Shown one piece after another: positions 35,240 through 46,022 of a stretch of 64,000 nt of DNA (within the stretch, counting starts at the first letter, position 1; each line of letters opens with the position of its first letter). The DNA comes from Pterobdella sp. o SKG-2022 (taxonomy: Eukaryota > Annelida > Clitellata > Hirudinida > Piscicolidae). Where the stretch lies: assembly GCA_964035795.1 (NCBI GenBank), contig OZ038321.1:1446030-1510029 (forward strand), given 5' to 3'. Below the pieces are notes generated by a model, which made no database searches, had not been told where the DNA came from, and worked only from the letters and a program-made list of their open reading frames with translations. The translations under genes and the position numbers were made by a program.

Positions 35240-36175
35240 ATGGCCACATATATAGAAAGGAATGAAGATTTTGACATGTTTGGTCTGCCAATAGATGACC
35301 TTGCATGCCCGGAAGAACTGAAAAATTTTAGATCATTTTATAAGTACAAAGATTATATCACCAATCCATCATATCTTGAGAATATATACGAATTGAATAT
35401 GGCATTGTTGGACGACATTATGGATGATGAAGAACTAGATAGAATACACGATTTTTATGACCGAAAATATGGTTCTAAACAATCTACACCAAAGAGGTAT
35501 GACCCACAATATGTAGCTTCAATGCTGGGCAGATCAAAAAATTCAGGCAGAAAGTTCACAAGTCGCCGAGAAATGGACGAGTATGTGAAGTTTCCTAGGA
35601 CAAATTCCCCCTTGAGTCTACTCTACCACCCATCCCAAAGTGGAATAGTGGAGCCGAATATCAATGATTTTATTGATCCAGAGAAAATGAAAGAATACAG
35701 AAGCTTTTATGATTTTAAATACGACTATGACCCCGTTATGGCGACAAAATTCTCAAACTTCCTTTCCGGACAACCTGATTTACAAAAATATCAATTGGAA
35801 AATGAAATACCAGCTATGGATGTAGTTTCAGATGATGTTTTGACTAGCCCTATCTCGTCAAAACCTAAAAGTATCAGAAGATCATCTTCATTTGATGTTA
35901 GCGTGCGCAGTATTGAAGAAAAAAATCCATATTTAGTAGAAGGAGCAAAGGTTTTAGGCAGAGGTGGATACACACCTTTAAAAAAGAGACAGAAAAGATA
36001 CTTAGGAAAAGAAATGAAATCAATAAGTCCAAAAAAAATAGAACCTTTCACTTCATTTTTTGGCGCCAAAAACAGAAAACTATACTACGATGATAGAATA
36101 GGACAAGCCTTCTTGAGAAACTTTGGTTATGCACCTAACTATAGTTACACGTATGGTGCAAGACCAAAAGAGTGA
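35240..36175 (+). CDS. Paralogue 2 of the FYxxKY/GYTP/YGARPK family
   Basis: A single open exon of 311 residues. It has three block copies: C-P-E-E-L-K-N-F-R-S-F-Y-K-Y-K; D-D-E-E-L-D-R-I-H-D-F-Y-D-R-K-Y; D-P-E-K-M-K-E-Y-R-S-F-Y-D-F-K-Y. These are followed by a Ser-rich stretch, V-L-G-R-G-G-Y-T-P-L-K-K-R and the C-terminal Y-D-D-R-I-G-Q-A-F-L-R-N-F-G...Y-G-A-R-P-K-E-stop. The order of blocks matches paralogue 1. The ATG at 35240 follows an A-rich leader; a 5' non-coding exon is possible. A polyadenylation signal lies at 36265-36270. Function unknown. Confidence 0.82.
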   Translation: MATYIERNEDFDMFGLPIDDLACPEELKNFRSFYKYKDYITNPSYLENIYELNMALLDDIMDDEELDRIHDFYDRKYGSKQSTPKRYDPQYVASMLGRSKNSGRKFTSRREMDEYVKFPRTNSPLSLLYHPSQSGIVEPNINDFIDPEKMKEYRSFYDFKYDYDPVMATKFSNFLSGQPDLQKYQLENEIPAMDVVSDDVLTSPISSKPKSIRRSSSFDVSVRSIEEKNPYLVEGAKVLGRGGYTPLKKRQKRYLGKEMKSISPKKIEPFTSFFGAKNRKLYYDDRIGQAFLRNFGYAPNYSYTYGARPKE

Positions 36176-36325
36176 AGCTTGTGCAGATGTTAGCCAAAAA
36201 ATTTTATTTCAACATTTGTTTTTCATCGTAAAGAATATTTTATAGATTTTGCTTTTTTTGACTAAATAAAGCGAAGTTTGATTTTTTCAAAAGCCACAAT
36301 AACCTGAATATAATTTCAAAACGCT

Positions 36326-36425
36326 AGTTTATTAAGATACGAAGCTTTTCGTTATCAAGGTATAATTTTAATACTTAAAAATGTTACGTTGATAACGAAA
36401 AGCTTCGTATCTTAATAAACTAACC
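36326..36425. repeat. Foldback copy between paralogues 2 and 3
   Basis: Left arm 'tacgaagcttttcgttatca' and right arm 'tgataacgaaaagcttcgta' sit within about 35-base arms that also include 'agtttattaag'/'cttaataaact'. The loop is about 30 bases. Same core as the 2.6 and 15.2 kb foldbacks. Confidence 0.85.
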
Positions 36426-36865
36426 AGTGTTCGGAAATTTTACTCAAAACGAAGCGTATAATCGCAAGTCTGGAGAAATTTCTTAACCACTTATTTTTTT
36501 AGACCAAAATTAAAATTCTCAATGAAAAACTGTGTTTTCTTCAAGTATTGTTTATTTGTTTCGATAATAAAGATTTTATCGCTAATCAATTTTCAAAACT
36601 TTAATAAGATATGAAAAAATTGAACGCTAAACAAACGTTTTGATTCAAATAACGTAAAAAAAAAAAACGTCATTTATAAACATCCATTGTGTAAAATAGA
36701 TTTTCTAAGATTTGTTTCCGTCAAGGTTTTTCATTTAATTTATTTGATTTAAACAAAAATTTATCAGTTTTTCCACAATTTTAATTAAAAATTCAAAAAT
36801 AAAAATGTTATCCAAAACGCTGTCAAACCTTTTAAAAAACCAAAAAACGCAGATTTTGGTCAAAA

Positions 36866-37387
36866 ATGTCTAACACCGTATTCGACTTCTTAGACAGCAG
36901 TATGTACAAGAATGTCGAAGATCCACGCGAAGTGATGAGATTTCACAATTTCTATAGCAAAAAATACCCTATAAGAAACGACACTTACTACTCTTACGAC
37001 CCCGTTAAATGCATTGGCGTGAATTCTGTGCTGCAAGACTTAACGAAAATGGAGGCTATACTCGGAGTAGACCCGAGCTTGATAGACGACCTCAAAAATG
37101 AAGATAAAATGACTAAGCACAGAAAATTCTACGACTACAAGTATAACCCTAACTTCCAGCTGAACCCACTGAGTCCCGCGCTAAATTTCAACATCAGAAA
37201 CTCTGACTTGCTGAGATCCAGAAGAGAGAACCCCTTCAAACTGGCCACAAGGCAAGACTTCATAGATCTGGGAATAATCAGCCCAAAAAGGAGAAAGAGA
37301 ACCCTATCTGGCAGTTGTTTAGCTCCTAGGCCGAATAGAAGAGCCCGGTCCATGTATAGAAGTTCTGATTTGGAATCTTCAGTATAG
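36866..37387 (+). CDS. Paralogue 3 of the family, lacking the YGARPK end
   Basis: A single exon of 173 residues. Two block copies are clear: V-E-D-P-R-E-V-M-R-F-H-N-F-Y-S-K-K-Y and L-K-N-E-D-K-M-T-K-H-R-K-F-Y-D-Y-K-Y. A basic S-P-K-R-R-K-R segment stands where the others have the G-Y-T-P block. It stops before any Y-G-A-R-P-K block. G+C content is higher than in its neighbours. The next ORF (37958) carries only the missing C-terminal block, but no phase-compatible splice joins the two, so they may be separate genes or a broken one. A polyadenylation signal lies at 37431-37436. Confidence 0.75.
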   Translation: MSNTVFDFLDSSMYKNVEDPREVMRFHNFYSKKYPIRNDTYYSYDPVKCIGVNSVLQDLTKMEAILGVDPSLIDDLKNEDKMTKHRKFYDYKYNPNFQLNPLSPALNFNIRNSDLLRSRRENPFKLATRQDFIDLGIISPKRRKRTLSGSCLAPRPNRRARSMYRSSDLESSV

Positions 37388-37957
37388 GTCTAATGTTGAT
37401 CTTATCAATGCATGAAAAAATTTTTTCGAAAATAAAATTTTCCGTGGTTTTGTTAATGTAAATGTTTTATTGAAAAAAAATTTGAAAACTGTTTCAAAAT
37501 AGATTTAAAAATAATGAAAAATTAAGTTAGAAGAATTCAAAAAATTTAAAATAACTTCCAAACAAGAAATATTCAAAAAAAAAAAAAAGTTTATTTCTAT
37601 ATGACATCAGAATTTATTAATAACAACATAGGAGTTCTGTAATATGGCAATCCTCTTCCATATATTGGAGACAGAAATCCTCGAGAAATCCTGGTTTGGT
37701 CTTAAACATGGCAGTTTTTAGTGAAACGTGGATTGCTTAATCGGAGTAAGGGTCAATAAATTTTGTGACATTTTTTTCTAATAAACACTGGTTTTAATTT
37801 TTTCTGAAGCACAAAATTTTATGTAGGTTGATCTAGTGTCAGATACTCCGTTTGTTTGGGTTTCATCTTGTGCCAAAACCCTGTGTTGGAGAAATATCCT
37901 ATATATTATATATCGAGCTAACCACAAAAGACTAATTTCTAAAATATTGCAAATTAA

Positions 37958-38293
37958 ATGGTTTCATTAACAAATCAAAGACAAAAAAATAAAGTTTCGG
38001 AAGCAAAAACAAAAAAAATGGACCACAAAAGCCATCCAAAAACGAAATTTACAAATACAAAAAATAATTCTTCAGAAACACATCACCAAATGTATAAAAA
38101 TAAGAAAGTAACTTATTCTGACAACATTGAAAAATTCTTCTATGAAAAGTACGGTTTCCCTCCATTATTTGGACAGTATGGCGCTAGGCCCAAAACTTAT
38201 GGAGCTGATAATTATAGCAATAATGTAACAGGCGTTAAAGGTGATAATGATGTAATGGGTGATAACACTAATAATAATGCTAATTGTTTTTAA
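37958..38293 (+). CDS. Short relative carrying only the family C-terminal block
   Basis: A 111-codon ORF, Lys/Asn-rich at the start, then Y-S-D-N-I-E-K-F-F-Y-E-K-Y-G-F-P-P-L-F-G-Q, then Y-G-A-R-P-K and an Asn/Asp-rich tail. This matches the last block of paralogues 1 and 2. It may be the terminal exon of a longer gene, a truncated paralogue or a decaying copy; a clear upstream acceptor in phase was not found. Confidence 0.5.
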   Translation: MVSLTNQRQKNKVSEAKTKKMDHKSHPKTKFTNTKNNSSETHHQMYKNKKVTYSDNIEKFFYEKYGFPPLFGQYGARPKTYGADNYSNNVTGVKGDNDVMGDNTNNNANCF

Positions 38294-38742
38294 ACTCATA
38301 TTTTATTTTCTTTAGTTTTGGTGTATAACAACCGTCAGACAAAATTATATTTTTTATTTTTCAAGTCTAAATTTCTATACATTTTTGATTTAACATAAAA
38401 ATTGAAAATATAAAATCTCTAAACTAAAAAAAATTTAAATAAAAAAAAGTTTATTAAAACAAGAAACACTGCAATAAAATTTTAAGAAATTGCTCTAAAT
38501 TTAAAAAAAAGACGATAAACACGCTGCTTTTTGTTTTATCAAACAATTTCAGTTTGAACTACTCAAGAACTCTTAATTACATTTAATAATTACTGAAAAC
38601 TAAATCTTTTAAGATAGTACCTAACTTCTCGTTACCAAGTATTATTTTAAGCATAAAGCTTTATATCTTAAAACAAAACCAAGTTTCTGAGAATCGAAAT
38701 AGAATTAAATTCAAAATGACTTAATTGAAATAGGAAAAGTAA
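38294..38742. other. Short AT-rich gap between convergent genes
   Basis: Convergent 3' ends. A degenerate foldback-like arm lies around 38615-38670 ('taacttctcgttaccaag', 'aaagctttatatctta'). Nothing else is recognised. Confidence 0.5.
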
Positions 38743-40948
38743 CTAAATCTCTAGGTTTTTTATTGTTTCTGCTATGTTATGCAAAAAGTCTTTCATTCTG
38801 TCTAGAGCCTCTTGGATGTTAGTCTTTATTGAACTAACGTTACCAGAATCGTTAGAATACTCGCTAGAAGAAGCTATGGAATGAACGCATTCGATGTTTT
38901 TTTTACATAGCAGGTTCAAATCTCTGCACAGATAAACGTGTTTGGGCAATCTTTTAGTGTTGAAATCGATAATATAAACCATTTTGTAGAGGCAGATAAC
39001 GAATTGTTTGAGATGGGTTGTGAAAGACTGATGATCAAAAGTGCCTGTAGAGACTTCATTATTTATACTTTTCATCTTTTGGGTGATGATGTCGAGGTTT
39101 TCAATTATTTTTGGTTTATAATACTTTAATAGCTTCACTTCATTCTCGTCGAACGAAGGTTTCGGAGTAGGCTTTGGCTTGGTTTGAGGTTGAGAGTTCA
39201 TCTTTAGAAGATTATTATTTGGAAGTATGTTCTTTTTGGTCTTATGGAACTTGTTGGCATCGTTTATATTAGAATCAGAGACTGATGGGTGATCATAGTC
39301 AGACATATCTAAAGACTTTTTGGGCAAAGGATTAAATGCTTTCATTTTACTTTGGTTTTTAATCGAATCCAAATGGTCCATAGATTTTCTAGTTTCGTCT
39401 ACCGTTGGTACATCATAATCGCCATTGTTGATGAAATCAGAACGAACTCTGGGAGTAATTGGATTTGTATTCGACAAGAAGGAAGACACAGATGGTTTGG
39501 TGGGGATATCATAATCTAGAGAATCCTCACCTTGGATTTTGGGGGATAGACTCTTGTTTAACGCCTCCATGCTTTTCTTTGGCATGTCATAGTCGCAATT
39601 GAATACCTCTGAAGATTTCCTTGAGAAGTTTTCAATGCTTTTTGGTCGGTCATAATCGCTGTCACCTATCCTACCGTTGTGGAAGCTTTGATGGGCAAAT
39701 TTTGTATTTTGAAGGTTGGTTTTATTGAGGTTGCTTAAGTTTTTTGGCATGTCGTAATCCATTCCGGAGAATGAAGCCACAAACGGATACTTTGCGTTTG
39801 AGTTATCTTTTGTTAAGCTCTCTTCCTCCAGCTTCTCATATAGGTTTTTCACAATTTCCATATCTTCAGCCAAGGAATTTGTTATTATTTTCAAACGGTT
39901 CAAAGTCTCTATATAGACATCTTGTTCTAAACACCCCTTTGAGATAATTCCTAAAAGGTCCTCTAAATTCTTACTGCTCTGTTTAATATTGTGCATGTTG
40001 GGATTGGCTCCTTGGGCGAAGTAGGCCACTAACTTAGAACTCTCTGCTACGTAGCTCTGCATATTCTTCCAATGGTTGGTACACATGGTTTTAATAACAG
40101 TCTGCACATTTCTGGAATTCTGGCATGACACCCATCGGTCTATCATTTTTATGAGTTGTTCGTTTGGGATTTCTAAGTCTATGTGCGCTTTTTTAAAAGC
40201 TATAAACACCTTAGATATACTACCATCGCTTGACCTACTTTTCCTAGAGTTTGATGAAGCTCTATCGATGATTGGTCCATTATATTGATTTTTTGAAGCA
40301 GGGGTGTCGTAGTCATCTGTTCTTGATTTCCTGTCGCTTGTCCCACTTTTGGGTCTTTCGTAGTCTTTATCTGGGTCAGTTATCTGTAGTTGGTTTAAAA
40401 CAATGGATGTTGGACCAATAAAAATAATTCAAATAAGCATAATAATAAGACTAATAAAAAGTTTTAAGAATAATAATAAGTTAAATAAAAATAACTATTT
40501 TTTATTTGAAAGTTTATTGGTTTATATAAATAAGATAAACATTTTATTCAATACAAGTTTGAAAAAAATTTAATAAATATAAAATAACAAGGATAAAAAA
40601 GATCAAAAATTAAAAAAAACACTGTTATGAAACAATATATAATAATATATAATATTATAATACAATATAATAATAAAATTATAATAATAATTTTATAATT
40701 AGTTAATATAATAATTATATAATAAATAATCATAGAATTAAATAAAATAAAAAATAATTATATAATAATATTCTTACAAGAATCAGTCTGTTTCCAGGTG
40801 CAATCCCTGTCTTCCCACCAAGTCTACACAACCACCAGCCCTCCATGCCGTCGTAATCTTCTTCCAACACCTCCATGACGTCATTTTTCCGGAAAGAAAG
40901 TTCCTCCGCGTCATCAGAAATATTCTCGTACAACGCTCTGGCTTTCAT
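38743..40948 (-). CDS. Cas-family adaptor (p130Cas/NEDD9-like)
   Basis: Minus-strand exons 40948-40778 and 40383-38743 join in phase to 603 residues. Cas proteins are focal-adhesion scaffolds: the SH3 binds FAK, phosphorylated Y-x-x-P motifs recruit CRK, and the C-terminal FAT-like bundle targets adhesions. Seen: SH3 at residues 1-57 (A-L-Y-E-N, E-E-L-S-F-R-K-N-D, G-W-W-L-C-R, G-I-A-P-G-N); D-Y-E-R-P (about 64) and D-Y-D-T-P (about 81); a helical region about 116-247; six more Y-D-x-P motifs (D-Y-D-M-P, D-Y-D-R-P, D-Y-D-M-P, D-Y-D-I-P, D-Y-D-V-P, D-Y-D-H-P) from about 266; a P-K-P-T-P-K-P segment; and a helical C-terminus about 475-603. Vertebrate Cas proteins place all Y-x-x-P motifs before the central helical bundle, so this order differs. 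An acceptor just before the ATG suggests a 5' non-coding exon upstream. Confidence 0.9.
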
Positions 40949-43900
40949 CTTAAACGGATCTGTTTTAGTGTTGTAATTATTATTGTTATTTTTATTATTT
41001 TTGTTTTTATCTTTTTTTATTGTTGTTATTCTTGTAAGTTTATGATTTTATACCTGTTTTTATAATCCTTATTCTTATGATTTTTATCTTGTTTTCTTTA
41101 TAGCTCATTGGTTGAGCATTAGACTAATCATCTAAAGATACCGGGTTCGATCCCGCGTGGGTCGACAATTAGTAGTCTACATGGAGAAGCGCCGTGTGGA
41201 ACCAATCAATTGCGCAACCGAAACCCCAGATAGGGGCGATCTAATGATCGACATATTTTCTTTATTTTTTTCTTTAAATAGGGACAAAGTATTTATGCAT
41301 TCATTAATTTTGTAACTAACTATACACAAACAAATGCTCTTTTCTAGTTAATTTCTCTTCCAATAGTCAATTAGAAAATAATAGACACATCAAATCATCC
41401 TTCAACTCAAATCAAACACTTTCATCAAGTGAGCATAAAGCATTCAGTAAATTGGACTGCCATTAGCAACTATGCAAGCCTTAAGCTGTCTATCCCTCGG
41501 TGGAACCACGCACACCAATGAGGGAGATATCAATTGTTTCTACATTATTGATTTTTTCCACACTATTTTGCTTATCTATATCATAATTTTTATTATTTTT
41601 TTCTCATTTCCATCCTAATTATTACTAGTTTATTTATCTTCATTGCATTTTTGTCTTTATCTTGATTCTCATTGTCAGTTTACCACCTTCATAATTTTTT
41701 TTTATCTTCATTATTATTATTTTTATTATTATCATCTTTATCATCATTTCCATTACTATCATTATTGCTGTTTTTGTTCTTGTTATACAACGTATGCCAT
41801 CATTGTATGCTTGTTTCACATAAGATATCGTTAAAATTGATATTGTTTTTATTGATATTGTTTTTATTGATATTGTTTTATTAGAACTTTTTCAGCATTT
41901 TTGGTAATAAACTTATTTTAAAATAATATTTTTTATTCACAAAAAAATTTAATTATTACTTTTTTATAATTTAAAATTAAATAATTTTAAAGCCTATTAT
42001 TTAAAAACCTTTAAAATATACAGACATATCGAATAAAATGACAGAATTAAAACATGGATACAAAAAGAACCTCTACTATTTCAGATTCATGTGTGGATAA
42101 AGTTTAAGCACAGAAGTTTCTTAGGGATGTGATTGAAAGTCTCATGCATAAAAAATTTGCAGCTGCTGTGTTTAGTTTCAACATTCAATCATACCTTAAT
42201 TTTTATGGGTTCATAGAGTTAAAAGTAAAGTTATTATGAATAATTACCTCCATCATCATCATCATCATCACCGTCGTCATCATCATCATCATCACCGTCA
42301 TAATCATCATCATCATCATCATCATCATCATAACACTCATACTCATCAAGACATTTTATCAAAGCAAACTAATTTTAAAAAACTGTGCCTTGTTTTAACT
42401 AAATTAATTCACAAGTAATTTAACTCCAGTTCAATATCCCTTTACAAGATAACCCATAATAATCTGATTTTATGCCACCAAGCACTTAGTAATGTAACTT
42501 CTGCTCAAGGGACGCTTTGTTATAACCCTTGTGTTTGTGTCTAGTTTGAACTCTGTTAAGTTAGTTTCAAATTTTATAATAAAAACTACTAGTGTTCTAA
42601 AATGTTGTTATTTTACTATGGTTTGAAAAATCATTTCAGTAATTATTAATCTTTATCAATAAATTATGACAAATTTTCACTTGTAGAAATAAATATTTTA
42701 GCCACGTGTTCTTCTGACATCCTCATAATCTGAAGTTTTCACTGTACGAAATTTTTCATTACATGTTGAGATCTACCAACGTCATAATCAAGTTTTACCT
42801 GCATAACGACTAAATTTGTTATTGCGATATTATCACGGAGAATAGTTACCATTTTTATATTTTGCATCTTGTGCTACCCACATCACTATCTTATCTTTAA
42901 AGGCCACTTGTTTATTGGATATCATTAATCTCTTGCTGAAAAGCAAAGATGACATTTTTTGTTTCTAAAAACACATTTATTTCTAAAAATATTTATAATT
43001 GCCATAAATTCACTTTTAACATAAAAGATTAGTAGTTAATAAAATTGAACGTGATAAAATTCTCTAGGAAAGCTAAAAAAGTATCTAAAATCTCTGTTTA
43101 GAATCTAGCAATCCAAAAAAAGCTTTTTAAAACAGAAATCCTTCATATATTTAAGATATAATCAGAACCAACATTGAGACCTATAGTTACCTAAACATCT
43201 TATAACAAAAAATAAGTCACCTTACACCATTGAAATCCGTTTCAAAGATATTTTGATTTACAACAGGGTATTTTATCCAAATCTGATATCAATCCTAGTT
43301 CTAACTCATTGGCTCACAAAGCTATATAGAGTATCAAATCCAACCCGGGAACTATCAGTTTCACCTATAATTTACTCAAACCAATCTAAAACAACCAAAT
43401 ATTGACGTCTGAGAGTAATTATGGTACATAATAACAGCAATTAAAAGTTCAACGAACACACCACTACCATAAGTAAACACAGCTCAACTAGGCTTTAAAT
43501 AACTGTCAATGTCCCAGCTATATATATTCTTTTATTAAAAAGTATGTCTATTAATATATAGAAAAGTATATCTATTAATAGTTGTAAATGCTCATGTATA
43601 TCAATACACACTGTGCTGGTAATCGGATAAGCGCCATTAAGTGTAGTTATGGCTATTTCTATAAACGCGTGAGAATATATAATTCTTTATAATGGTATTA
43701 CTATTAGTAATATATGAGACTAGCTGGCCTGTTTCTAACGTTTGTCTAGTGTTCCACTGATAAGTTGGGTATTATGAGTTACATGAATGGGTATTTTTAA
43801 CCAAAACGATATCAAAATATTTTAAAGTATTTATTATTGAAAAGAATAAATGACTAAAAAATTTTTAATAATTAAAAAAATATAATTAAATATTTCAAAT

Positions 43901-44480
43901 TAAATATTAATTATTTGTACTATTTAAAAACATCTCAATGTAATTGAAGAAAGCTTCACCAATTTTGTGAGCTTTTTCATGAGAGCTGTACTTAACTCTA
44001 GGAGAACTTGGTTTAATATATTACATTGAAAACTGGCTATCCAAAACCTTTCTAGACCTCGTTTTAATGTATTATATTAAACTAAATTACTTTAGTTTTT
44101 TTCAATAAGGAATAATATTTTCTCGCATCTTAGATTAGTTAGGTTTTCTTGCACGGCCCAACCATAGATTAAAATGGGGTTTTTTTAAATGAAATTAAAC
44201 TGGAATTTCATCAAAGCAATTTTTTTTTTTTGAAAAAATTTAAAAAAAAAATTATAGTATTAGATTTCTTCCTTATTATTATGATTCTCTCGGCTATTGA
44301 ATTATGACAAGTTTATTGGAAATTTTAGCGTACGAAATTCAAGTTTACAAAAGAACACGATGTTTCTAAAAAACATTATAATTGTGGTACTGGTGGGGGG
44401 ATACGTCATATAGGTTACATACATTTCAAACATAAGCTTCAGAATCAAACAACATAAATAATTGTTTGAAGGAATGCATT
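40949..44480. other. Gene-poor region upstream of the Cas-like gene
   Basis: Contains a full-length SINE (41093-41262), a (CAT)n block (42251-42330) that produces a poly-His artefact ORF, and fragments resembling another dispersed element ('attatgacaaattttcactt' near 42663, 'cacgtgttcttctgacatcc' near 42703). No gene is recognised. Confidence 0.5.
41093..41262 (+). mobile_element. tRNA-derived SINE, near-complete copy
   Basis: The head has an A box 'tagctcattggttgagca', an anticodon arm 'ttaga ctaatca tctaa' and a B box 'gggttcgatcccg'. The body contains 'gcgccgtgtggaaccaatca', 'attgcgcaaccgaaacccc' and 'gataggggcgatctaatg'. RNA polymerase III would start at the head; the acceptor stem is not paired, so it is not a tRNA gene. 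Reference copy for the six other members in this window. Confidence 0.85.
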
Positions 44481-44484
44481 TATT

Positions 44485-45230
<746 letters not shown>

Positions 45231-45303
45231 TTTTAAAATATAATTTCATTTAAAAATTCATTGAAAAATACGTAAAAAAATAGCATCCTATATACCTCAC
45301 TTT

Positions 45304-46022
45304 TTAATTCAACTTTAGCACAAAGATTATATTCCGATAAAATCTAGCATTATGAGTCAATTGTGGTACTTTTTTATTGGAGACACTCGGCCTTTCATAA
45401 AAATGTTTGAACAAAGAGGTTTTTTCCAGGGGTTGAGACTCAAACCGATCGAGAAGCTTTTCTTCTACCAAAGAGTGTAAGGGCCTTGTTTTTTTTCTGC
45501 ATAAGAGGACTACTTTGGTCCAGACGATTTTATGGTAAGGAGAACTGTACTTCATAAAATAAAAGTTTCTCAAATCTGTAATATACAAAAATCGATATTC
45601 AATATTTTTCGTTTTTTCCAAGTTTATTAATTTATTTTACAAAAAATTGAACAAATTGTTATATCCATCCTTAACTCCACCATTGTAGGCCAGTCTTAAC
45701 CTGGGCGAGGGTGTAGAAATCTCTCCCAAAGAAAACCTCGCTACAGAAACATCGAAAAAACTTATTTGATTCGGATGAAGATGTATCTCCAACAGAGGAT
45801 TAGATGCCACCTGGTTGTGTAGATCAGTTTCTGACTCCAACTGACCAATGCCCGTCTTACACTATGAAAGCCACCTATCGGTATAAGGAAATTTAAATAG
45901 TCGGTAAAACGTTCATAAAAGAGTGCAAGCCATAGTTGAAATATAAAAAAATTTAAGAGCTGTGTAATCTTACTTACTTGAAGCTACTGGTCCAAAAGTT
46001 GACAAGAGTTCAGAGGTTGCCA
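45304..46022 (-). CDS. Possible small minus-strand gene of unknown family
   Basis: A start exon near 46022-45975 reads M-A-T-S-E-L-L-S-T-F-G-P-V-A-S and ends at a consensus donor. A later exon, after an acceptor near 45578, reads L-R-N-F-Y-F-M-K-Y, then L-V-E-E-K-L-L-D-R-F, then T-H-N-A-R-F-Y-R-N to a stop at 45304; phases 1 and 1 agree. A second open stretch at 45866-45637 (E-I-H-L-H-P-N-Q-I-S-F-F) does not splice in phase with either. The composition looks coding, but the structure is unsettled and I recognise no family. Confidence 0.35.

Noticed and set aside
41095..41170. tRNA-Ile gene
   Set aside because: Same reason: tRNA-like head of a SINE, followed by its body, without a paired acceptor stem.
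42236..42418. Poly-His ORF
   Set aside because: Translation of a (CAT)n microsatellite; no splice or family support, unlike the His-rich exon in eEF1G.
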